DNA of 64,000 nt from positions 39,301 through 103,300 of the forward strand of contig NZ_SIJL01000009.1 in the NCBI RefSeq assembly GCF_004307015.1. The letters run 5' to 3'. A program made the translations under genes and the position numbers. Under the pieces are notes generated by a model. The model made no database searches. It was not told the origin of the DNA and saw only the letters and a list, made by a program, of their open reading frames with translations. This stretch comes from Thermus thermamylovorans. GTDB taxonomy: Bacteria > Deinococcota > Deinococci > Deinococcales > Thermaceae. Positions 35,054 to 46,366 of this stretch are shown here, one piece after another (the first letter of the stretch is position 1; each line of letters opens with the position of its first letter).

Positions 35054-36490
35054 CTAGGCGCTGACCAGCTCCTCCCCCTTGGCCACGGGGAAGCCCTCCT
35101 GCCCCCAGGCCCGGATCCCCCCCGTGAGGTTCAGGGCGTTCCGGAAGCCGTGGGCCAGGAGGGCGCTGATGGCGGTGCTGGACCGGTCCCCGCCCACGCA
35201 GTGGACGATCAGGGGCTTGTCCTTGGGAAGCCTGTTCAGGTGGGCCAGCACCCGCCCGGCGTGGATGTTCAGGGCCCCGGGGATGTGCCCCGCCAGGTAT
35301 TCGTCCCGGCCCCGCACGTCCAGGACCACGGCCTCCCCCCGTTCCCAGAGGGCCTTGGCCTCCCGGGCGGTGATCTGGGGGACGGTCTCCAGCTCCCCCT
35401 CCGCGTACCCCTGGAGGCCCGGGATGTACCCCACCACCTCGTCCAGGCCGATGCGGATCAGGGCCCGGGAGAGGCCCTCCACCTCCGCGGGGTGGGCCAG
35501 GAGGACGAGGGGCCGGTCGTAGGGGAGGAGCCACCCCGCCCAGGTGGCGAAGTTCTTGCCCGCGGGGATGTTGATGCTCCCCGGCAGGTGGCCCCCGGCG
35601 AAGGCGAACTTGTCCCGGGTGTCCACCAGGATGGCCCCCTCCCGCAGGTACCGGTCGAACTGGGCCTTGGTGAGGCGGCCCGGGTGGGGGATACCCCCCA
35701 GGAGGGGCATGCCGTCCCGGTTCAGCCGCTTCATCTCCTTGAAGTAGGTGGGGGCCTCGGGCTGGCCCTGGAGGAGGGCCCGCACAAACCCTTCCTCGTC
35801 GTCCCGCTCCAGGTACTCCGCCCACCAGGCGTGGCGGCGCTCGTAGCCCACGGTGGTGGCGGGGAGGGCTCCCAGGGCCTTGCCGCAGGCGCTTCCCGCC
35901 CCGTGGCCGGGCCAGACCTGGACGTGGTCGGGAAGGGTGAGGAACTTCTCCTTGAGGCTTTGGAACATGCGCCGGGCCCCGGGCACCGCCGTGCCCCTGA
36001 TCCCCGCGGCCTCCTCCAGGAGGTCCGGGCGGCCCACGTCCCCCACGAAGACGAAGTCCCCGGTGAGGAAGAGGAGGGGCTCGTCGGCCACCGCCCCGTC
36101 GGCCACCAGGAAGGAGAGGTGCTCGGGGGTGTGGCCGGGGGTGTGCACCGCCTTGACCCGGATGTTCCCCACCCTAAACTCGTCCCCGTCCTCGAGGAGG
36201 ACGTGGGGGAAGCCCTCCAGGCCCCGGTACTTCCAGTGCTCGTCCCCCTCGTCGGAGAGGTAGAGGGTGGCCCCCGTGGCCCGGGCCAGCTCCCTCGCCC
36301 CCGAGAGGTAGTCCGCGTGGATGTGGGTCTCGGCCACGGCGGCGATCCGGAGGCCCAGGGATTCGGCCAGCTCCAGGTAGGTGTCCACTTCCCGCTTGGG
36401 GTCCACCACCAGGGCCTCCCCGGTGGCGGCGCAGCCCAGGAGGTAGCTCATCTGGGCCAGCCCGTCCTCGTAGATCTGCCGGAAGATCAT
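35054..36490 (-). CDS. Persulfide dioxygenase-rhodanese fusion (CstB/ETHE1-like MBL fold)
   Basis: A 478-residue protein. Residues 1-230 are a metallo-beta-lactamase fold of the ETHE1 kind with AETHIHADYLSGA (His56, His58, Asp60), HTPGHTPEH and LTGDFVFVGDVGRPDL. Two rhodanese domains follow. The first (about 265-360) has lost its cysteine (VLLAHPAEVEG). The second (about 375-475) keeps it (IVHCVGGDRSS). This matches CstB-type enzymes, which oxidise glutathione- or coenzyme-persulfide to sulfite or thiosulfate. The ATG at 36490 has a GGAGGTGAAG ribosome site and a consensus promoter with an operator. Confidence 0.92.
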   Translation of the reverse strand: MIFRQIYEDGLAQMSYLLGCAATGEALVVDPKREVDTYLELAESLGLRIAAVAETHIHADYLSGARELARATGATLYLSDEGDEHWKYRGLEGFPHVLLEDGDEFRVGNIRVKAVHTPGHTPEHLSFLVADGAVADEPLLFLTGDFVFVGDVGRPDLLEEAAGIRGTAVPGARRMFQSLKEKFLTLPDHVQVWPGHGAGSACGKALGALPATTVGYERRHAWWAEYLERDDEEGFVRALLQGQPEAPTYFKEMKRLNRDGMPLLGGIPHPGRLTKAQFDRYLREGAILVDTRDKFAFAGGHLPGSINIPAGKNFATWAGWLLPYDRPLVLLAHPAEVEGLSRALIRIGLDEVVGYIPGLQGYAEGELETVPQITAREAKALWERGEAVVLDVRGRDEYLAGHIPGALNIHAGRVLAHLNRLPKDKPLIVHCVGGDRSSTAISALLAHGFRNALNLTGGIRAWGQEGFPVAKGEELVSA

Positions 36491-36531
36491 GGCTTCACCT
36501 CCAGGATGGGACGGATGTCCCTCACGCTGCC

Positions 36532-36560
36532 AGGATACCCTACGGGGGTACATTTGTCAA
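36532..36560 (-). promoter_or_regulatory. Promoter of the sulfur operon with embedded CsoR/CstR-like operator
   Basis: On the minus strand, TTGACA (36560-36555), 17 bases, then TATCCT (36537-36532). The spacer holds GTACCCCCGTAGGGTA (36550-36535), an interrupted palindrome of the ATACCC-N4-GGGTAT type bound by CsoR-family repressors such as CstR. A repressor sitting there would block RNA polymerase. A nearly identical sequence lies 94 bases away, in front of the divergent operon. Confidence 0.8.
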
Positions 36561-36611
36561 CCGCCCGGGAGATAGTGAAGCCTTGCTCTATGCGCAAGGG
36601 GGAGGATCTGC

Positions 36612-36648
36612 TATAGTCGTTGAAGGATGTACCCCTACGGGGGTATCC
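36612..36648 (+). promoter_or_regulatory. Promoter and second CsoR/CstR-like operator of the redox operon
   Basis: TATAGT (36612-36617) is a good -10 element, with no clear -35. It is followed by GTACCCCTACGGGGGTATCC (36629-36648), which overlaps the likely transcription start region and directly precedes the AGGAGG ribosome site of the disulfide oxidoreductase gene. The operator core is the same as the one embedded in the divergent promoter. Confidence 0.7.
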
Positions 36649-36659
36649 AGGAGGAAGGA

Positions 36660-37349
36660 ATGGCGCTACTGGGACCGAAGGAGCAGGAGATCGTGCGCGA
36701 GCGGCTTGCCCGCCTGGAGCGGGACGTGGAGCTGGTCCTCTTCACCGACACCTCCACCCTCATCGCCCCGGGCAAGGAGCCCTGCCTGTACTGCAAGGAG
36801 ACCAAGCAGCTTTTGGAGGAGGTTTCCGCCCTTTCCGACAGGCTTCACCTGGTGGTCCACGACCTGGCCACCCCCGAGGGGCGGGAGAGGGCCAGGGAGT
36901 ACCGGGTGGAGGCGGCCCCCACCCTGATCCTGCGGGAGAAGGGCTCGGAGGCCATCAACCTCCGCTACCGGGGGATCCCCGCGGGGTACGAGTTCGCAAG
37001 CCTCCTGGAGGACCTGGAGATGCTGGGCAAGGAGGGCCACGGCCTCCCCGAGGGGGTGGTGCAGGAACTCAACAGCCTTCCCGAGGAGGTGGTCCTCCAG
37101 GTTTTCGTCACCCCCACCTGCCCCTACTGCCCCCAGGCGGTGCGCACCGCCCACCGCCTGGCCTACGCCTCCCCCAAGGTCTTTGGGGAGATGGTGGAGG
37201 CCAACGAGTTCCCCGAGCTCTCCAGCCGCTACGGCATCCACGGGGTGCCAGACACCGTCGTGAACGGGGGCAAGGAGCGGATCCTGGGGGCCCAGCCCCT
37301 CTCCCAGTTCCTCCAGGCCATCCGCAAGGCGGTGGGGGTCAAGGCCTAG
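36660..37349 (+). CDS. Protein disulfide oxidoreductase, two glutaredoxin-like domains
   Basis: A 229-residue protein of the PDO type known from hyperthermophiles. It has two thioredoxin folds, each with a CxxC site: domain 1 CLYC (about residue 42), domain 2 CPYC (about residue 156, in TPTCPYCPQAV). The domain 1 segment VELVLFTDTSTLIAPG is family-like. The ATG at 36660 has AGGAGGAA just before it. A start at 36627 would translate the operator itself and is rejected. It may reduce persulfides or disulfides. Confidence 0.9.
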   Translation: MALLGPKEQEIVRERLARLERDVELVLFTDTSTLIAPGKEPCLYCKETKQLLEEVSALSDRLHLVVHDLATPEGRERAREYRVEAAPTLILREKGSEAINLRYRGIPAGYEFASLLEDLEMLGKEGHGLPEGVVQELNSLPEEVVLQVFVTPTCPYCPQAVRTAHRLAYASPKVFGEMVEANEFPELSSRYGIHGVPDTVVNGGKERILGAQPLSQFLQAIRKAVGVKA

Positions 37350-37351
37350 CC

Positions 37352-37726
37352 GTGGCCCGCCTGGCCCTACTGGCCCTCCTGACCTTAGGGCTCCTCGCCG
37401 CCTGCGGGCCCAAGGGCGGCTACCGGGACGTGGGCCCGGAGGAGCTCTACCGGGCGGTGGGCTCGGAGGCCCTCATCGTGGACGTGCGCACCCCCCAGGA
37501 GTTCTTCGCGGGCCACGTGCCCGGGGCGGTGAACTACCCCTTGGAGGGCATCGCCACCTGGGCCGACCGCCTCCCCAAGGACCGCCCCGTCTACGTCTAC
37601 TGCCGCAGCGGCAACCGCAGCCGCCAGGCGGTGGAGTACCTGGCCCGCAGGGGCTACACCAACCTGTACCACGTGCAGGGCGGGGTGCTGGCCATCGAGG
37701 GGGTGGGGTACCCCTTGGTGCGCTGA
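37352..37726 (+). CDS. Rhodanese-domain lipoprotein
   Basis: A 124-residue exported protein. GTG start followed by a lipoprotein signal LALLALLTLGLLAACG, so lipid attachment at Cys18 is expected. The rhodanese domain covers the rest, with active cysteine in VYVYCRSGNRSRQ and strand ALIVDVRTPQEF. It starts 2 bases after the previous stop, and its own TGA overlaps the next ATG (TGATG). It probably handles sulfane sulfur outside the membrane. Confidence 0.88.
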   Translation: MARLALLALLTLGLLAACGPKGGYRDVGPEELYRAVGSEALIVDVRTPQEFFAGHVPGAVNYPLEGIATWADRLPKDRPVYVYCRSGNRSRQAVEYLARRGYTNLYHVQGGVLAIEGVGYPLVR

Positions 37727-38517
37727 TGGACGGCCTCCAGCTTGGCCCCCTGGTCGTCCCCTGGGCCCGGGCCCAGGCTTTCCTGGCCCTCCTGGCCTTG
37801 GTCCTGGCCGCCGAGGTCCTGGCCCGCAGGGTGGACCGCAGGCTCGCCCTCTGGGCCTACAACGCCATCCTGGTGGGCCTCGTGGGGGGCAGGCTGGGGT
37901 TTGTGCTGGAACACTGGCCCATTTACGCCCGAGACCCCCTCTCGGCCCTCTACGTGTGGCAGGGGGGGTTCCACCCCCTATGGGGTATCCTGGCAGGAGG
38001 AGGGTACACGCTCATGACCCTGCCCAAGCACCTCTGGCGCTACGCCTTCTTCTCCGCCCTGGCGGCGGGCCTCGTGGCCGGTCTCCTCCTCACCCGCACC
38101 GGGGGAGGGGAGGAGGTGCGCCTCCCCGCCCTACCCCTCACCACCCTCGAGGGGCAGGCGGTGAACCTGCGGGACTTCCAGGGAAAGCCCGTGGTTCTCA
38201 ACGCCTGGGCCACCTGGTGCCCTCCCTGCCGCCGGGAGCTGCCCATGATGATGCGCCTGGACCGGGAGCACCCCGAGGTCCACTTCCTCTTCGTGAGCCA
38301 GGGGGAGGGCCCCCTGGTGGTGCGCCGCTACCTGGAGGAGGCGGGCCTCGAGGCCCCCTGGGTCCTCCTGGACCCCGAGACCCGCCTCTCCCAGGCCCTG
38401 GGCCTCCAGGGGCTGCCCACCACCCTCTTCTTCGACCGGGAGGGGCGGCTCGTGGCCCGGCACCTGGGGGAGATCTCGGAGGCGGTGCTCCTCGGGTACC
38501 TGCGGGTCCTGCGCTAG
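37726..38517 (+). CDS. Lgt-like membrane domain fused to TlpA/ResA thioredoxin
   Basis: A 263-residue protein. The N-terminal half (about 1-125) has four membrane segments. The stretch LVGLVGGRLGFVLEHWP and ALYVWQGGFHPLWGILAGG resemble prolipoprotein diacylglyceryl transferase, although the domain is short. The C-terminal half (about 130-263) is a thioredoxin domain with NAWATWCPPCRRELPMM, the TlpA/ResA active site WCPPC, and GLPTTLFFDREGRL with the cis-proline. It probably provides extracytoplasmic disulfide reduction. Its stop overlaps the spoVR stop at CTAG, so the two genes converge. Confidence 0.85.
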   Translation: MDGLQLGPLVVPWARAQAFLALLALVLAAEVLARRVDRRLALWAYNAILVGLVGGRLGFVLEHWPIYARDPLSALYVWQGGFHPLWGILAGGGYTLMTLPKHLWRYAFFSALAAGLVAGLLLTRTGGGEEVRLPALPLTTLEGQAVNLRDFQGKPVVLNAWATWCPPCRRELPMMMRLDREHPEVHFLFVSQGEGPLVVRRYLEEAGLEAPWVLLDPETRLSQALGLQGLPTTLFFDREGRLVARHLGEISEAVLLGYLRVLR

Positions 38518-39890
38518 GCCCCGGCGGAGAGCAGGGCCTCCTTGCCCCCCACCACCGTCTTCAGGTGGACGGGACGCCCCCAGAGGCGGTGCAGGTTCTC
38601 CAGCACCGCCTTGGCCTTCTTCAGGTCCAGCTCCATCCCCTCGTAGGCGTGCTCCAGGAAGAGCTCCCCCCGGTTGGCGTAGTTGGCGTCCCGAAGCTCC
38701 ACGATGGGGTAGCCCGCGTTGGTCAGGCGGAAGAGGAGGGTCCGCTTGGCCTCGGCGAAGCGGGGAAGCTCCTCGGGGGCCACCAGATTCCGCCTCAGGG
38801 CGAACTCTGGGGTTAAGAACTCCTCCAGGAAGGAGAGGTCGGTGTGAACGATGCGCACCTGGAAGAGCTTCTTCAGGCCCTCGCCCACGGGCCTCTCGTA
38901 GCGCAGCTTTTCCCCCAGGGGCAGGGCCTCGTACTCAGGGCCGAACCGCCCCTTGTCCCAGCGCTCTTCCACCTCCTTGAGGAGGAGGTAGCCCAGCCGG
39001 TAGGGGTTGAGGCCCGGGGAGGCGAGGAGCCCCGCCTGCAGCTCGGCGAACTCCACCGCCTCCTCCGGGGAGAGGAGGGGGAGGAGGAGCCGGGTGTGCC
39101 AGTAGGTGGCCCAGCCCTCGTTGAGGATCTTGGTGGCCGCCTGGGGCACGTAGTAGAGGCTTTCCTCCCGGACGATCTCCAAGATCCCCTTCTGCCAGGG
39201 GGCCAGGGGGGCGTGCTGGGCCAAAAAGCCCAGGACGTCCCGGGTGGGCTTAGGGGGGAGGGGCCTGGGCCTCGCTCCCTCCTCCGCCTCCTTGGGGGGC
39301 TCGGGGGGCGGGTTCACGTAAGGGTCCAGGTAAGGGCGCACCCGGAGGCGTTCCCGGGGCCTTTCCTCCTCTTCTGCCTCCTGGGGTCTTTGGATGTAGG
39401 GGGCGTGGGGGTCGATGAGGTTCTCCAGGGAGAGGGCCATGTCCAAGAACTCCTCCACGCTCCTGGCCCCGTGCCGCTCCATGGCCTTTTTCACGTAGGC
39501 GGCGTGGTGGCCCATCTCGTCCAGCATGTCCTTGGGGATGGGCCGGAAGGCCAGGTTGTTCTGGAAGAAGTCCGCGTGGGCGTAGACGTGGGCCATGACC
39601 AGCTTCTGGGCCAGGAGGGTGTTGCCCCGCAGGAGGTAGGCGTGCACGGGGTGGGTGTTCACCACCAGCTCGTAGATGCGCCCTAGGCCGTAGCGGTAGG
39701 TTTCCCGGTAGCGCAGGTACTCGCTGCCCCACCGCCAGTGGGGATAGCGATGGGGAAAGCCCCCGTAGGCGGCCAGCATGGCCATCTCCTCCGGGCCTAC
39801 CTCCTCGAAGAGCACGGGGGGGAAGGAAAGCCCTGCCGCCAGCGCCCGCTCCCTAAGTTTTTCCGCCCAGGACCGCAGTTCCTCCCGCAC
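38514..39890 (-). CDS. spoVR: SpoVR family protein
   Basis: A 458-residue cytoplasmic protein. Family motifs: LFEEVGPEEMAMLAAYGGFPHRYPHW, then YGLGRIYELVVNTHPVHAYL, MAHVYAHADFFQNN, and later ILNEGWATYWHTRLL. SpoVR lies in an operon with yeaH and prkA in many bacteria, including those that do not sporulate, and is tied to stress and stationary-phase responses. GTG start, close to the yeaH stop. Conserved His and Glu clusters (AHAD, NEGWA) suggest metal binding, which is unproven. Confidence 0.93.
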   Translation of the reverse strand: MREELRSWAEKLRERALAAGLSFPPVLFEEVGPEEMAMLAAYGGFPHRYPHWRWGSEYLRYRETYRYGLGRIYELVVNTHPVHAYLLRGNTLLAQKLVMAHVYAHADFFQNNLAFRPIPKDMLDEMGHHAAYVKKAMERHGARSVEEFLDMALSLENLIDPHAPYIQRPQEAEEEERPRERLRVRPYLDPYVNPPPEPPKEAEEGARPRPLPPKPTRDVLGFLAQHAPLAPWQKGILEIVREESLYYVPQAATKILNEGWATYWHTRLLLPLLSPEEAVEFAELQAGLLASPGLNPYRLGYLLLKEVEERWDKGRFGPEYEALPLGEKLRYERPVGEGLKKLFQVRIVHTDLSFLEEFLTPEFALRRNLVAPEELPRFAEAKRTLLFRLTNAGYPIVELRDANYANRGELFLEHAYEGMELDLKKAKAVLENLHRLWGRPVHLKTVVGGKEALLSAGA

Positions 39891-39893
39891 GGC

Positions 39894-40933
39894 CTAGCCT
39901 CCCAGAAGCCGCCTCAGGGCCAGCGGCAGGTCCTCCTTGCCCCGCACCTCGGCGGTGGCCAGACCCTCCTGCCTTCCCAATTCCTCCTGTACCTCCTCCA
40001 GGAACCTCCCCTGGCCGTAGGGTCCCTGCACCTGGGCGTAGCCGTAAAGGGCCAGGCCCGGGAGGAGGCGCCTCAGGGCCTCCAGGGCCAAGGGGGTGTC
40101 CCCCTGCCAGTTCTCCCCGTCGGAGAAGTGGTAGAGGTAGCGGTTGTAGAAGGCCTCGGGGTAGCCCTTAAGGATCTCCTCCGCCAGGAGGAGGGCGCTG
40201 GAAAGCCTTGTCCCCCCGCCCTCCCGGGCCCGGAAGAACTCCTCCTCGCTCACCTCCCAGGCCTCGGCGTCGTGGAGGAGGTAGCGCCGTTCCAGCCGGG
40301 GGAAGTGGCGCCGGATCCAGAGGGTGATCCAGAAGGAGAGGGTCTTGACCAACCTGAGCTCCTCCTCCCGCATGCTGCCGGAAACGTCCAGGGCAAAGAG
40401 GACCACCGCCTGGGCGTGGGGGCGGGGCCTGCTCCTCGGGGCCTTGTAGCGGAGGTCCTCCCGCTCGGGGACCAGGAGGGGGTCTTCGGGCCGGTACTCC
40501 CCCGTGAGCAGGGAGCGCTTCAGGCTTTCCTTCAGGGTGCGGCGCACGTGGCGCAGGCCCCTGGGGCCTTTCCGGGCGATGGTGGTGTGGCGGAAGGCCT
40601 CCTCCGTCACCTCCCCCTCCCCCTTGGGCCTTAGCCGGGGAAGCCGCAGGGCCTCCCCCACGAGGTCCAAGAACTCCTCCAGCTCCAGCTCGGCCACGGG
40701 CACGTGGCCCCCCGGTCCCAGGCCCTCGGACCCCGCTCCCCCCAGGCCCAGGCCCTCCCCCCAGGGCTCCCCGTAGACGATCTTGGGGAGCTCCAGCTGG
40801 GGGAGGGGGATGGAGACCAGGCGGCCTTCCATCTGCCCAAAGAGCTCCTCCCGGGTCAGGAACTCCCGCACCCGCTTCCTCACCTCGCCTCGGACGATCT
40901 CCTTGAAGCGCAGGAGGTCGCGCTCGATGGGCC

Positions 40934-40937
<4 letters not shown>
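39894..40937 (-). CDS. yeaH: YeaH/YhbH family (DUF444) VWA-like protein
   Basis: A 347-residue protein. The N-terminal part has the DUF444 pattern (RDLLRFKEIVRGEVRKRVREF, then PLPQLELPKIVYG). The C-terminal half is von Willebrand A-like, with a MIDAS-type DVSGSMREEEL and HFSDGENW. It is the partner of PrkA and SpoVR in a widely conserved stress operon. Its ATG overlaps the prkA stop (ATGA), confirming co-translation. Confidence 0.93.
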
Positions 40938-44134
<3,197 letters not shown>

Positions 44135-44185
44135 GGATGCCCTCCTCCATACCGCGTGGCGGACGGTTTTGATAGCTTCATCCCT

Positions 44186-44191
44186 ATTGTA
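44186..44191 (-). promoter_or_regulatory. Candidate -10 element upstream of prkA
   Basis: On the minus strand TACAAT (44191-44186) lies 52 bases before the prkA ATG. No good -35 was found at the normal distance, so a regulated or alternative-sigma promoter is possible. Confidence 0.4.
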
Positions 44192-44252
44192 CCAGGTTTG
44201 GGGCGGGGAGTGTGGGCCCGCCCCTTGGCAAAGTCCGGCCATTGGCTTAAAC

Positions 44253-44807
44253 TTAACCCGCTTCTCGCCAAAGCTCCCAAAAGCCTCGGGCGTTGTGGAG
44301 GAAGTGGGCCAGGATACCCGCCAGGAGGCTTCCCGTGAGGAGGTAGGCCAGGCCGAAGAGGAGGCCGGCCAGGCCGGTGTAGAGGGGATAGGCCAGGGCA
44401 GGGCGGGGTGCTGGGTGCAGGAGGGCGAAGAGGAAGGCCTGCAGGAAAAGCCCCCAAGGCCCGAGCCAGGCCACCAGGAGGCTTTGCAGCAGGCCCCGGA
44501 AGAAGACCTCCTCCGCCACCCCGGAGAGGAGGGCGAGGAGGAGGAGGAACCCGGGCCCCGCCCCGGCCGCCCTTAGGGCCCGCCCCGCCTCCCGGTGGAG
44601 GCGCTCGGCTTCCCGGAAGGAGGCGGGGAAAAGCCTCCGGAAGAGGGCCTCTAGGCCCCAAAGGGCCAGGAGGAGGCCCAGGGCTAGGGGGAGGTCCCGC
44701 GGGAGCCTGGCCTCCCCCAGGGGGTAGTGGAGGAGGAGCATCCCCGAGGCCCCCAGGAGGAGGAGGGCGGCCTGAAGGCCCAGGAGGAAGCCCAGGGGTG
44801 GGGGCAC
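44253..44807 (-). CDS. CPBP family intramembrane metalloprotease
   Basis: A 184-residue membrane protein with about five or six helices. The three CPBP/Abi motifs are visible: SGVAEEVFFRGLL, FLQAFLFALLHPA and LLAGILAHFLHN. These form the glutamate/histidine zinc site of Rce1-like proteases. The substrate is unknown; bacterial members often handle prenylated or small peptides and self-immunity. It follows the MBL hydrolase on the same strand with no gap to speak of. Confidence 0.88.
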   Translation of the reverse strand: MPPPLGFLLGLQAALLLLGASGMLLLHYPLGEARLPRDLPLALGLLLALWGLEALFRRLFPASFREAERLHREAGRALRAAGAGPGFLLLLALLSGVAEEVFFRGLLQSLLVAWLGPWGLFLQAFLFALLHPAPRPALAYPLYTGLAGLLFGLAYLLTGSLLAGILAHFLHNARGFWELWREAG

Positions 44808-44809
44808 GC

Positions 44810-45562
44810 CTAGGCCTCCTCCAGGAGGGCCTGGACGAAGCGCAGGCGGCTCATCTCCCCGAAGGAGAGGTAGGCCAGGGGGCTTTCCCCCCCAAGGAGG
44901 CGGTCCCGCACCTCCTTGGGGCTCAAGCCCTGCCGCCGGAGCCTCCCCGCCTCCTCCCGGGCCCGGAGGAGGAAGTCCCGCTTGGCCCCCAAGGCCCTGT
45001 GCGGCTCGGCCACCGGCCCCGCGTGGGCGCAGAAGAGGGCTTTGGGCCTCAGGGCCAGCACCGCCTCGAGGCTCTGGAGGAGGGCCGTGAGGTCAAAGCC
45101 CGGGGGGGCGAGGTTCGCCCGCACGGAGAGGAAGAGGTCCCCGCTGAAGACCACGCCCTCCTCCGGGTCGTAGAGGGCCACGTGGTCCGGGGCGTGCCCC
45201 GGGGTGGGGAGGAGGTGAAGGGGGCCCACCCGCTCCGCGGCCCGCACCGGGGTGGGCCCCAGCCCTCCCCACACCAGGCGGCGGTAAAGGGGGAGGCGGG
45301 GCGGGGCCTGGAGGAGGGCCGCCGTGGCCCGGCTCCCGTAGACGGGGATCCCCAGCCTGGGGGCCCCCCCCGCGTGGTCCTCGTGGGCGTGGGTGAGGAC
45401 CAGGGCCTCCGCCCCTGGGGAGAACCCCTGCGCCCTGGATGGACCCGCGTCTACCAGCAGGCCCCGGTAGCGGTAGACGTAAACCCCATAGCCCACCCTG
45501 CGGCTCAAAGGGGTGGTGAGGTAGAGGGCTTCCACCCCGTGCCCCTGGGGACGCCACCCCAT
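44810..45562 (-). CDS. Metallo-beta-lactamase fold hydrolase
   Basis: A 250-residue protein with the MBL signature THAHEDHAGG (about residues 58-67), further His/Asp ligands in TPGHAPDHVALYD and FSGDLFLSV, and FCAHAGP near the end. It lacks features of RNase Z or glyoxalase II, so the substrate is unknown. Downstream start ATG 45562 gives MGWRPQG; a start at 45631 would read through a hairpin repeat. Likely paired with the CPBP gene, 2 bases downstream. Confidence 0.85.
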   Translation of the reverse strand: MGWRPQGHGVEALYLTTPLSRRVGYGVYVYRYRGLLVDAGPSRAQGFSPGAEALVLTHAHEDHAGGAPRLGIPVYGSRATAALLQAPPRLPLYRRLVWGGLGPTPVRAAERVGPLHLLPTPGHAPDHVALYDPEEGVVFSGDLFLSVRANLAPPGFDLTALLQSLEAVLALRPKALFCAHAGPVAEPHRALGAKRDFLLRAREEAGRLRRQGLSPKEVRDRLLGGESPLAYLSFGEMSRLRFVQALLEEA

Positions 45563-45630
45563 AGGCCCAGGATAACTTCCCCCTGGGCGAAGCCGCCGCG
45601 AATCCGTGGGCCCTCTTTCCGGAGCCCCCA

Positions 45631-45651
45631 CCGCGGCGAAGGTTGCCGCGG
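45631..45651. repeat. Short hairpin (variable-stem repeat family)
   Basis: CCGCGGC / GCCGCGG with loop GAAGGTT, preceded by GGAGCCCCCA and followed by GGTACTCAG. It lies in the 94-bp gap between the MBL hydrolase start and the metallophosphoesterase stop. It resembles the hairpins at 1805, 3080 and 50288 in flanking context and may act as a terminator for the phosphoesterase gene. Confidence 0.5.
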
Positions 45652-45656
45652 GGTAC

Positions 45657-46343
45657 TCAGTCCACCTCCAGGATCAACTTGGGCCGGAAGCCCAAGGCGT
45701 CCGCGGCCACCAGGTGCAGGGGGATGCCCCGGTACTCCCTGGGGAGCCTTTCCGGATCGGCCCCGTGCAGGTGGCCGTAGACGATGGCCGCGGGCTCGGC
45801 CTCTGCGGCCAGCTCCAAAAGGGGGCCCGCCTCCCCGTCCGGGCCGAAGGGAGGGAAGTGGAAGGCCAGGACCCGGTGGCGGTGGGGCTTGCCCTGAAGG
45901 TCCTTCAGGGAGAGCCTCAGCCGCTCCACCTCCCGGGCGAAGACCCGCTCGTCCTCCGGGGTGGGGGGCGGGTACTGCCAGCCCCGGGTGCCCGCCACCC
46001 CTACCCCGTCCACCACCAGGGCATCGTTTTGCAGGGCGTACATGCCTTCGGGGAGCAGGGCGCGAAGGCGGCGGATGGAGGGCCACCAGTAGTCGTGGTT
46101 GCCCTTGAGGAGCACCTTCTTCCCCGGAAGGGCGGCCAGGTCCAGGAGGTCGGGGAGGGCTTCGGGGAGGCGCATGGCCCAGGAGATGTCCCCGGGCACC
46201 ACCACCAGGTCCTCCCTCCCCACCGCCTGCCGCCAGCCCCGGAAGAAGGCCTCGGGGTGGCCCTGCCAGGCGGGCCCGAAGACGGTCATGGGCTTGGGGC
46301 GCAGGCGGGAGAGGTGGGGGTCGGCGATGGCCAGGACCCGCAT
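45657..46343 (-). CDS. Metallophosphoesterase (calcineurin-like)
   Basis: A 228-residue enzyme. The metal-binding motifs are IADPHLS (about residue 6), VVPGDISWA, LKGNHDYWW, LAFHFPPFG and VYGHLHGAD, the canonical D-x-H / GD / GNH(D) / H / GHxH set. Substrate not predictable. The ATG lies 23 bases from the divergent recX start. No signal peptide. Confidence 0.9.
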   Translation of the reverse strand: MRVLAIADPHLSRLRPKPMTVFGPAWQGHPEAFFRGWRQAVGREDLVVVPGDISWAMRLPEALPDLLDLAALPGKKVLLKGNHDYWWPSIRRLRALLPEGMYALQNDALVVDGVGVAGTRGWQYPPPTPEDERVFAREVERLRLSLKDLQGKPHRHRVLAFHFPPFGPDGEAGPLLELAAEAEPAAIVYGHLHGADPERLPREYRGIPLHLVAADALGFRPKLILEVD

Positions 46344-46366
46344 GGGCCATAGCGTACCCTAAAGGG

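Noticed and set aside
36627..36659. ATG at 36627 as the start of the disulfide oxidoreductase
   Set aside because: Those codons (MYPYGG) are the second CsoR/CstR-like operator; the ATG at 36660 has a proper AGGAGG ribosome site.
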